Assembly: GCA_946619625.1 (NCBI GenBank)
Contig: CAMOMF010000191.1
Location: 1 to 10,738 of the forward strand
Origin: an uncultured Bacteroidales bacterium
Lineage (GTDB): Bacteria > Bacteroidota > Bacteroidia > Bacteroidales > Paludibacteraceae
Reading direction: 5' to 3'
DNA length: 10,738 nt
Shown here piece after piece: positions 1-4,922 of this stretch (its first letter is position 1; every line of letters starts with the position of its first letter). The notes under the pieces are model-generated. The model saw nothing but the letters and a program-made list of their open reading frames with translations, ran no database searches and was not told the origin of the DNA. The position numbers were made by a program, and so were the translations under genes.

Positions 1-440
1 ATCAGGTCGAAGACGGCCTCTTGCACTTCGTCGGGACGGCAGTTCAGTTTGTCCACTTTGTTGATGACGACAATGGGCTTCAACCCCATCTCAAGGGCTT
101 TCTGCAGCACGAAACGCGTCTGTGGCATGGGACCCTCAAAGGCATCTACCAACAGCAGCACGCCGTCTGCCATGTTCAGCACGCGCTCCACCTCTCCGCC
201 AAAGTCGGCATGCCCCGGCGTGTCGATGATGTTAATCTTTACGCCCTTGTACTCGATGGATACGTTCTTTGCCAGGATGGTGATACCGCGCTCCCGCTCG
301 AGGTCGTTATTATCCAGGATGAGTTCGCCTTTTTGTTCGTTCTCGCGGAACAGGTGCGCGGTGTAGAGCATCTTGTCCACCAATGTGGTCTTGCCATGGT
401 CCACGTGCGCAATAATCGCTATGTTTCTGATATCTTGCAT
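1..440 (-). CDS. typA: Translational GTPase TypA/BipA, N-terminal part (gene runs off the window edge)
   Basis: About 146 N-terminal codons are present, reading from ATG at 440 down through base 1. The protein starts MQDIRNIAIIAHVDHGKTTL, which carries the G1/P-loop (AHVDHGKTT). It continues with the switch I G2 motif RGITI, the G3 motif DTPGHADFGGEVER and the G4 motif NKVD, all in the order of a translation-factor GTPase. The DFGGEVERVL and EGPMPQTRFVL stretches are typical of TypA/BipA rather than LepA, EF-Tu or EF-G. The family binds the ribosome and uses GTP hydrolysis in ribosome assembly and stress or low-temperature adaptation; the protein is cytoplasmic. The start is fixed by the MQDIRNIAIIAH alignment. 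The C-terminal domains lie outside the window. A 15-bp palindrome sits 9 nt upstream of the start. Confidence 0.95.
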   Translation of the reverse strand, partial: MQDIRNIAIIAHVDHGKTTLVDKMLYTAHLFRENEQKGELILDNNDLERERGITILAKNVSIEYKGVKINIIDTPGHADFGGEVERVLNMADGVLLLVDAFEGPMPQTRFVLQKALEMGLKPIVVINKVDKLNCRPDEVQEAVFDL

Positions 441-449
441 ATGCTTTGT

Positions 450-464
450 TTGCCTGTCAGGCAA
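450..464. promoter_or_regulatory. Perfect 15-bp palindrome just upstream of typA
   Basis: TTGCCTG-T-CAGGCAA is a perfect inverted repeat with a single central base, 9 nt before the typA start codon. In the typA transcript it would lie in the translation initiation region. A one-base centre cannot be a hairpin loop without opening one or two pairs, so a protein operator is as plausible as an RNA hairpin. Function unknown. Confidence 0.4.
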
Positions 465-484
465 TCTTTTTTGTCCTTATAAGT

Positions 485-510
485 AAAAAAGGCCATCGTC
501 GCGACAGCCT
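485..510 (-). terminator. Weak terminator-like hairpin after the tRNA
   Basis: Read on the minus strand, AGGC and GCCT arms surround an inner TCG/CGA stem and are followed by six T residues. It lies between the tRNA 3' end and typA, so it could partly end the ompA-lysM/tRNA transcript. The stem is short and broken by a symmetric internal loop, so this is tentative. Confidence 0.35.
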
Positions 511-580
511 GTTTTCTTTTTCGCGGGGTCTGCGACACGGCTCTGCGCACATTCCGTACGACCGCCGTACCGACCGCGAG

Positions 581-654
581 TGGTCCCACTTGGGCTTGAA
601 CCAAGGACTCCCTGATTATGAGTCAGGTGCTCTGACCAACTGAGCTATGGGACC
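581..654 (-). tRNA. tRNA with anticodon CAT (elongator Met most likely; Ile2 possible)
   Basis: The 74-nt minus-strand sequence folds into a complete cloverleaf. The acceptor stem is GGTCCCA/TGGGACC with all 7 bp paired and an A discriminator. The D stem is GCTC/GAGC with loop AGTTGGTCA. The anticodon stem is CCTGA/TCAGG around loop CTCATAA, the variable loop is GAGTC, and the T stem is CTTGG/CCAAG with loop TTCAAGC. CCA is not encoded, since CTC follows. The anticodon CAT is shared by elongator Met, initiator Met and lysidine-modified Ile2. The fully paired first acceptor base pair argues against an initiator. Met versus Ile2 cannot be settled by eye. The gene begins only 11 nt after the stop of the upstream ompA-lysM gene, so co-transcription and RNase processing are likely. 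Confidence 0.93.
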
Positions 655-665
655 CGGAGCGTTGT

Positions 666-1493
666 TTATCTCCTAATCATTCTGTAGTACTCTTCCGACT
701 CCTGCTTGGTAATCTGTCTGTCCACCTCGCTGAGTTCGGGGATACTTAATTTCTGCCCGATACGGAGGTTGTTCGGATTGGGAATATTACTTTTGTTCAT
801 TGCGTATATATATACCCAACAGAACGTGTTGTTGTAGTATTTCCGTGCCAGCCGTGCCAATGTGGTGTACCGGCTCACCTCCTCTGTGGCAACCACCTTC
901 ACTTCCGTGGCGGTGGGAGCGGCTTTCTGTTGTTCCCTCATTTCGGATGGCTGTGCTTCTGCCGCAGCGGTCAATTCGCTCAACGGCACCATGCGCATCT
1001 CTACGCGACGGTTGGCGCTGTACTCGCCCCGAACGTTCTCCAACTTGCCTTTGCCCTCTACGGCTATTCGCGCACCGGCTATGCCGTGCACCTCCTGCAA
1101 CCTGTTACGCACGTTCTCCGCCCGAGCCACAGACAACCTGTCATTCAGGTCGCTTGAACCTACATCATCGCAGTAGCCTGTCAGCCTTACTCCTTGGTCG
1201 GGGTGCTCCTCCAAGCGGGTTGCCATCTCCTGAATAGCCTTCTTTGCCGCATCATCAATGCTATATCGTCCTAAAGGGAAGTACACAAAGAACACCTTGT
1301 CTTCACAGCCGTCTTTGTTTACCGCCTGCACAACTTCCTGAACCGGAGTCTCTGAAAGTGCGGCTACTTTCTTGTAGCGCGTCTCACGGATAACAATCGT
1401 GTCAGTCTGTCGTATGTAGAGTGTGTCCACTGCCGCCGCCGGAGCCGCGCAAACGGTAATGAGCGCGAGCAGAAAAATCACTTTCTTGGTCAT
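666..1493 (-). CDS. Secreted OmpA-family protein with C-terminal LysM domain
   Basis: This is a 275-residue protein. Residues 1-21 (MTKKVIFLLALITVCAAPAAA) form a Sec signal peptide with an Ala-rich cleavage region. Residues about 64-170 are an OmpA_C-like peptidoglycan-binding domain: FFVYFPLGRYSID opens it, GYCDDVGSSDLNDRLSVARA carries the Asp (D109) and Arg (R124) that in OmpA relatives grip diaminopimelate, and NRRVEMRMVP closes it. A Glu/Ala/Thr-rich linker follows. Residues about 205-254 look like a LysM motif ending in NNLRIGQKLSIPEL. The protein probably anchors in the periplasm by binding both peptide and glycan parts of murein. An in-frame ATG lies 20 codons upstream but falls inside the promoter, so the start at 1493, which gives the signal peptide, is chosen. 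The promoter at 1523-1554 is on the same strand. Confidence 0.85.
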   Translation of the reverse strand: MTKKVIFLLALITVCAAPAAAVDTLYIRQTDTIVIRETRYKKVAALSETPVQEVVQAVNKDGCEDKVFFVYFPLGRYSIDDAAKKAIQEMATRLEEHPDQGVRLTGYCDDVGSSDLNDRLSVARAENVRNRLQEVHGIAGARIAVEGKGKLENVRGEYSANRRVEMRMVPLSELTAAAEAQPSEMREQQKAAPTATEVKVVATEEVSRYTTLARLARKYYNNTFCWVYIYAMNKSNIPNPNNLRIGQKLSIPELSEVDRQITKQESEEYYRMIRR

Positions 1494-1522
1494 AGCAGAT
1501 GATGTCAAATCATTTCGGGCTG

Positions 1523-1554
1523 CAAAGGTACTGCTTTTTTCCGACATATGCAAG
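1523..1554 (-). promoter_or_regulatory. Bacteroidota promoter of ompA-lysM (shared-sequence promoter, copy 1)
   Basis: On the minus strand a CTTG -33 box (1554-1551) is followed by exactly 20 bp and the -7 box TACCTTTG (1530-1523). The spacer reads CATATGTCGGAAAAAAGCAG, almost identical to the spacers of the two plus-strand promoters at 1708 and 2325. Transcription would start about 1515, leaving a short leader before the ATG at 1493. Confidence 0.75.
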
Positions 1555-1707
1555 TCTTTTCTGAAAAAAATGCAACTCTCGCGCCTTTTTCACCCGTTTT
1601 TTGCCCTTAACCGCAACTTTTCCCGCTCGAAAAACGCCCAACTGTGCACTTTTTTGCATCCTTTTCACCCTTTTCACACTCTTTCCCCCACTTTTTTGCC
1701 CCAAACA

Positions 1708-1739
1708 TTTGCATATGTCGGAAAAAAGCAGTAACTTTG
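1708..1739 (+). promoter_or_regulatory. Bacteroidota promoter of the antitoxin-like gene (shared-sequence promoter, copy 2)
   Basis: A TTTG box (1708-1711), a 20-bp spacer and TAACTTTG (1732-1739) match the phylum's sigma-factor consensus. The spacer is identical to that of the minus-strand copy at 1523-1554, so the two form an inverted pair about 155 bp apart that points inward. A C/T-rich tract containing CACTTTTTTGCCCC lies just upstream. The likely start of transcription is near 1746, 18 nt before the ATG. Confidence 0.75.
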
Positions 1740-1763
1740 CAGCACGAACAAAAAAGTAATTGT

Positions 1764-2024
1764 ATGAGTATTGTTGCTTTACAGAACATATGGGAAGGTT
1801 TACTCGCATACAATCTCACAGCTGCTAACAAGAGATGGCTTGCAGAGCGGTTGTTAAACGAGGTTGAGGTCGAGGAGGCAGGGACGCTGCAACCCTATAC
1901 TATGGCGGAAATAGAAGCCATGATTGCAGAGTCGGAAGAAGACTTGCGTGCTGGGCGGTTCCTTTCGTCTGATGAAGCTGCTGCCCATCGCAGAATGCAT
2001 ATGTCAAAATTGCTGAACCAATGA
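1764..2024 (+). CDS. Small antitoxin-like protein (putative type II TA antitoxin)
   Basis: This 86-residue protein begins MSIVALQNIWEGLLAYNLTA. The N-terminal half is predicted helical and hydrophobic. The C-terminal half, with YTMAEIEAMIAESEEDLRAG and a following LSSDEAAAHRRM, is acidic and resembles the toxin-wrapping tails of RelB- or 'addiction module component'-type antitoxins (…E…AG…s.EE…). It has its own promoter, with the ATG 25 nt after the -7 box. Its TGA overlaps by ATGA the next ORF (2021-2104), the translational coupling typical of antitoxin-toxin pairs. That partner is only 27 codons long, so this appears to be an orphaned antitoxin. The frame stays open upstream to 1644, but that extension crosses the promoter and is rejected. 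The family assignment comes from overall pattern, not a definite motif. Confidence 0.65.
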   Translation: MSIVALQNIWEGLLAYNLTAANKRWLAERLLNEVEVEEAGTLQPYTMAEIEAMIAESEEDLRAGRFLSSDEAAAHRRMHMSKLLNQ

Positions 2025-2104
2025 TGGTACGCTGGCTGTATTCCGCTCAACGGCAGCAAGACCGGATTGCAAAATGGTCCGTTAAACTCATGCTCAAGCA
2101 ATAA
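2021..2104 (+). pseudogene. Remnant of a RelE/ParE-like toxin gene (27 codons)
   Basis: Starting at the ATG that overlaps the antitoxin stop, the frame reads MMVRWLYSAQRQQDRIAKWS and then seven more residues to TAA. The VRW.YSA..Q.DRIA.W pattern resembles the first strand and helix of ParE/RelE toxins ('v.ws..A..dl..I..y'), which normally run to about 90-105 residues. The catalytic or DNA-gyrase-binding C-terminal part is missing. Downstream sequence is a T-rich tract and then a palindromic element, with no visible continuation in another frame. A truncated toxin beside an intact antitoxin is the simplest reading; a genuine micro-protein cannot be excluded. Confidence 0.5.
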
Positions 2105-2176
2105 ATCACATTGTTTTGGTTTTTTTTTGCACTTTTTTGCCCCAACCTCAAAACTGAGTAATACCATTGTAATACC

Positions 2177-2247
2177 CGGAGCGTCTCCCCGATGCACACG
2201 TAGTGATCGTATCCCAAGGGATAAAGAAACGGGGAGAGCGGCCTCCG
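2177..2247. repeat. GC-rich palindromic element in the pta upstream spacer
   Basis: Outer arms CGGAG (2177-2181)/CTCCG (2243-2247) and inner arms TCTCCCCG (2184-2191)/CGGGGAGA (2230-2237) enclose a region holding a further small hairpin, TATCC-CAAG-GGATA (2210-2223). The arrangement is that of an extragenic palindromic repeat or a structured RNA, in a stretch otherwise made of T- and A-rich tracts. It is non-coding in any convincing frame. It lies upstream of the pta promoter, so it is not part of the pta mRNA leader; it could end read-through from the antitoxin unit or be a REP-type mobile sequence. Confidence 0.45.
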
Positions 2248-2324
2248 TCAAGAGGGGCAATTTTCTTTTTCCGTTCCTCCTCCACATCAAAAAAATGCCA
2301 TTTTTTCACTTTTTTCAAAAAATG

Positions 2325-2356
2325 TTTGCATATGTCAAAAAAAAGCAGTATCTTTG
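2325..2356 (+). promoter_or_regulatory. Bacteroidota promoter of pta (shared-sequence promoter, copy 3)
   Basis: TTTG (2325-2328), a 20-bp spacer and TATCTTTG (2349-2356) match the consensus exactly. The spacer CATATGTCAAAAAAAAGCAG differs from copies 1 and 2 only by GG to AA. The predicted start near 2363 gives a leader of about 110 nt before pta. Confidence 0.78.
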
Positions 2357-2362
2357 CACCCG

Positions 2363-2473
2363 CAAAAGTTGCTGCGCCGGTTCAGAGTCCCCATTGCGGA
2401 GACAGGGAACGGCGTCTGGAACCATCGTAACTAACCTGAAAAATCAAGTAATAATCAATAAAACAGTACAACA
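2363..2473 (+). promoter_or_regulatory. 5' leader of pta mRNA with possible alternative pairings
   Basis: The leader has GC-rich segments that can pair in more than one way. CGCCGGTTC (2375-2383) can pair with GAACGGCG (2407-2414) with one bulge. GGTTC (2379-2383) can instead pair with GAACC (2419-2423). No known riboswitch motif is recognised. The last 40 nt are A/T-rich, as expected for initiation in this phylum. The start of the leader is inferred from the -7 box position. Confidence 0.3.
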
Positions 2474-3472
2474 ATGGACATTTTATCCCAAATGAAAGCT
2501 CGCGCGAAAGCGAACAAGCAAAGGATTGTATTACCCGAAGGTGACGAACCACGTACCTTGGAGGCTGCCAACATCATCCTCGAGGAGGGAATTGCCAACC
2601 TCATTCTTATCGGCGATCCCGCTGTCATCAACCGCATGGTTCAGGAGAACGGCTACAAGCATATCCACGAGGCTACTATCTTCGACCCCGCCACCGACCC
2701 CAAGATGGAGGAGTACAGCAACTTGCTCTATGAACTGCGCAAGAAGAAAGGCATGACTCCCGAAGAGGCGAAACAGAAAGCGATGGACCCGCTCTATCTG
2801 GGCTGCCTGATGATCAAAGCCGGCGACGCCGACGGCGAGTTGGCAGGTGCACGCGGTACGACTGCCGACACCATCCGCCCCGCTTTCCAGATCCTGAAAA
2901 CCAAACCCGGCTGCGGTATCGTTTCGGGCGCTTTCCTGATGTTCACTCCTGCCAAGGAGTTGGGTGAGGACGGTTTCCTTGTCTTCGCCGACTGCGCAGT
3001 CAACCCCTGCCCCAATGCAGAAGAACTGGCACAGATCGCCGTCTCCACCGCCGAAACAGCACGCACCCTCGGACAGATTGAGCCGCGCGTGGCTATGCTG
3101 AGTTTCTCCACCAAGGGTTCTGCCAAGCACGAACTGATTGACAAAGTTACCGAAGCAACCCGCCTGGCGCACGAGATGGCTCCTGAACTACAATTGGACG
3201 GCGAACTGCAGGCAGACGCTGCTTTGGTAGCCAAAGTGGGTGCCAGCAAAGCACCGGGCTCCAACGTCGCAGGCAAGGCGAACGTACTCGTCTTCCCCGA
3301 CCTGCAAGCAGGCAATATCGGCTACAAGTTGGTAGAACGTTTCAGTGGCGCCAACGCTATCGGCCCCATCCTGCAAGGTATTGCCGCACCGGTCAACGAC
3401 CTCAGCCGCGGCTGCAAAGTGATGGACATCGTGCAGATGATTATCATCACCGCCAACCAGGCAATAAAGTAA
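2474..3472 (+). CDS. pta: Phosphate acetyltransferase
   Basis: This 332-residue protein is the size of the short, single-domain class of phosphotransacetylase. It converts acetyl-CoA and phosphate to acetyl-phosphate and CoA in the cytoplasm, feeding acetate kinase for substrate-level ATP synthesis. The start MDILSQMKARAKANKQRIVL and the LPEGDEPRTLEAA block are characteristic. So are ARGTTADTIRPAFQI and GCGIVSGAFLM in the middle, and the C-terminal region with VGASKAPGSNVAGKANVLVF, PDLQAGNIGYKLVERFSGA and GPILQGIAAPVNDLSRGC, which holds the conserved Ser/Arg residues of the CoA and phosphate site. No regulatory N-terminal DRTGG-type domain is present. ackA follows on the same strand after 135 bp, and no terminator other than the leader module at 3501-3607 is seen between them. 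Confidence 0.97.
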   Translation: MDILSQMKARAKANKQRIVLPEGDEPRTLEAANIILEEGIANLILIGDPAVINRMVQENGYKHIHEATIFDPATDPKMEEYSNLLYELRKKKGMTPEEAKQKAMDPLYLGCLMIKAGDADGELAGARGTTADTIRPAFQILKTKPGCGIVSGAFLMFTPAKELGEDGFLVFADCAVNPCPNAEELAQIAVSTAETARTLGQIEPRVAMLSFSTKGSAKHELIDKVTEATRLAHEMAPELQLDGELQADAALVAKVGASKAPGSNVAGKANVLVFPDLQAGNIGYKLVERFSGANAIGPILQGIAAPVNDLSRGCKVMDIVQMIIITANQAIK

Positions 3473-3500
3473 TTGACAAGTGACAATTGATAATTGGGAG

Positions 3501-3607
3501 ATTTAATTATTTAGATTTTTATTATGAAGTTTTTAGCAAGGCGAGTGTAAGTCCCGCTTACGCAACTCGCCGAAGCAAAGACTACAGAATTTTAATTCAT
3601 TAAAATT
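3501..3607 (+). repeat. Duplicated leader module, copy 1 (upstream of ackA)
   Basis: The module has four parts in order. A degenerate AT hairpin (ATTTAA-TTAT-TTAGAT, 3501-3516) comes first, then a small ORF at 3524-3550. Next is a large hairpin: arms AGTTTTTAGC (3528-3537)/GCAAAGACT (3575-3583), GGCGAGT (3540-3546)/ACTCGCC (3565-3571) and GTAAG (3547-3551)/CTTAC (3557-3561). Last is a perfect AT hairpin, AATTTTAA-TTCA-TTAAAATT (3588-3607), which ends on the base before the ackA ATG. The second copy at 6351-6466 shares most bases, and its differences keep the pairing. Confidence 0.8.
3524..3550 (+). CDS. Upstream mini-ORF (MKFLARRV) in the ackA leader
   Basis: ATG-AAG-TTT-TTA-GCA-AGG-CGA-GTG-TAA encodes an 8-residue basic peptide. 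The matching module at 6380-6409 encodes MKSFARRV in the same place relative to the hairpins, so start, stop and five of the six last residues after MK are kept while two codons differ. The ORF forms the left arm of the large hairpin, so a translating ribosome would open it. Its first 15 bases also resemble the first 15 of ackA (ATGAAGATTTTAGTA). Translation is not proven; the conservation could also follow from the DNA or RNA structure alone. Confidence 0.4.
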   Translation: MKFLARRV

Positions 3608-4807
3608 ATGAAGATTTTAGTATTGAACTGTGGTAGTTCTTCTATCAAATATGCGCTGTACAACATGGACACCAAGGAAGTGATGGCTTCCGGTGGTGCC
3701 GAGCGCGTCGGACTGGATAACGCTTTCGTCAAGGCGAAACTGCCGAATGGCGAGAAAGTGACGTTTATGCACGATATCCCCGAGCATACCGAGGGCGTGA
3801 AGTTCATCTTCAGCCTTCTTACCGATGCCGAAGTGGGGGTCATCAAGTCCCTCGACGAAATCGATGCTGTAGGTCACCGCATGGTGCACGGTGGCGAGAA
3901 ATTCACCAAGTCCGTTATCATCAACGACGAAGTGATCAAGGCGTTCGAGGCCGTGAGCGATTTGGCTCCGCTGCACAACCCTGCCAACCTGAAGGGTATT
4001 AAGGCGGTAAGCGAACTGATGCCGGGTCTGCCGCAAGTGGGCGTCTTCGATACCGCTTTCCACCAGACGATGCCTGCATACTCCTACATGTACGCCCTGC
4101 CCTACGAGGTCTATGAGAAATACGGTGTGCGCCGCTATGGTTTCCACGGAACCAGTCACCGCTACGTCAGCGCCCGTGCCTGCGAGTTCCTCGGGGTTGA
4201 CTACAACAAACAGCGTATCATCACCTGCCATATCGGCAACGGCGGTTCGCTGGCAGCAGTAAAAGACGGACGTTGCATGGACACCTCCATGGGACTCACT
4301 CCGCTGGAGGGTATCATGATGGGCACCCGCTCGGGTGACGTGGACGGCGGTGCTGTGGCTTTCCTACAGAAGAAACTCGGCTTGGACGCCGACGGTATCA
4401 GCGACCTACTGAACAAGAAATCGGGTGTGGCCGGTGTGTCCGGCGTAGGTAGTGACATGCGTGACCTGGAGAAAGCATGCCACGAGGGCAACCAGCGCGC
4501 TATCCTCGCACAGGATATGTACAACTACAAGATCAAGAAGTACATTGGCGCCTACGCAGCAGCCATGGGGGGCGTGGACATTATCGTCTTCACCGCCGGC
4601 GTGGGCGAGAACCAGACCTCCATGCGCGAAGAGACCTGCAAGGGACTCGAGTTCATGGGCGTCAAGATTGATGCAGCCAAGAACGCCACTATCCGCGGCA
4701 AAGAGGCGATTATCTCCGCCCCTGATTCCAAGGTCAAGGTGGTTGTCATCCCCACCGACGAGGAACTGATGATTGCGTCCGACACCATGGCGCTTGTCAG
4801 CAAGTAA
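3608..4807 (+). CDS. ackA: Acetate kinase
   Basis: This 399-residue protein is full length for the family. It is cytoplasmic and transfers phosphate from acetyl-phosphate to ADP, giving acetate and ATP; it completes the pathway begun by the pta product upstream. Family signatures are present in order: NCGSSSIKYALY at the N-terminus (signature 1), GHRMVHGGEKF with the substrate-binding Arg, FDTAFHQTMP with the catalytic Asp, YGVRRYGFHGTSHRYV (signature 2), HIGNGGSLAAVKDG with the phosphate loop, DTSMGLTPLEGIMMGTRSGD, and the C-terminal VFTAGVGENQ nucleotide-binding block. The start is fixed by MKILVLNCGSSS and lies directly behind an AT hairpin, so initiation may depend on that structure. Confidence 0.98.
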   Translation: MKILVLNCGSSSIKYALYNMDTKEVMASGGAERVGLDNAFVKAKLPNGEKVTFMHDIPEHTEGVKFIFSLLTDAEVGVIKSLDEIDAVGHRMVHGGEKFTKSVIINDEVIKAFEAVSDLAPLHNPANLKGIKAVSELMPGLPQVGVFDTAFHQTMPAYSYMYALPYEVYEKYGVRRYGFHGTSHRYVSARACEFLGVDYNKQRIITCHIGNGGSLAAVKDGRCMDTSMGLTPLEGIMMGTRSGDVDGGAVAFLQKKLGLDADGISDLLNKKSGVAGVSGVGSDMRDLEKACHEGNQRAILAQDMYNYKIKKYIGAYAAAMGGVDIIVFTAGVGENQTSMREETCKGLEFMGVKIDAAKNATIRGKEAIISAPDSKVKVVVIPTDEELMIASDTMALVSK

Positions 4808-4831
4808 CCCCGCACCTTAAGAGTGTTTCAA

Positions 4832-4888
4832 TCACCCCCGCCGACTTAGACCCCTCCCCCGAGGCCTCGTCTAAGCCTGCAGGGGTGA
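4832..4888 (+). terminator. Long GC-rich hairpin between ackA and the alkaline phosphatase gene
   Basis: Arms TCACCCC (4832-4838)/GGGGTGA (4882-4888) and CTTAGAC (4845-4851)/GTCTAAG (4869-4875) form an interrupted stem of at least 14 bp, with a C-rich loop containing the palindrome GAGGCCTC. It starts 24 nt after the ackA stop. No T-tract follows, so it is not a classical intrinsic terminator. It could protect the ackA mRNA 3' end, attenuate read-through or be an extragenic repeat. No Bacteroidota promoter is recognised between it and the next gene. Confidence 0.45.
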
Positions 4889-4922
4889 CTCGGAATATCG
4901 ATAACAATAAAGACAGAAAGAT

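Noticed and set aside
1494..1553. 20-codon upstream extension of the OmpA-LysM protein
   Set aside because: It lies within the promoter and leader and would put 20 residues ahead of an otherwise standard signal peptide.
1644..1763. N-terminal extension of the antitoxin-like ORF to an ATG at 1644
   Set aside because: The extension runs through a low-complexity Phe/Ser/Pro-rich translation and crosses the promoter boxes at 1708-1739. The ATG at 1764 lies just behind the promoter.
1895..2290. Minus-strand open frame antisense to the antitoxin and palindromic element
   Set aside because: It has no family resemblance and its composition follows the T-rich tracts and palindromes on the other strand; it also runs antisense through a better-supported gene.
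2474..4807. Frameshift or fusion in the pta-ackA pair
   Set aside because: Both proteins are full length with all signatures intact.
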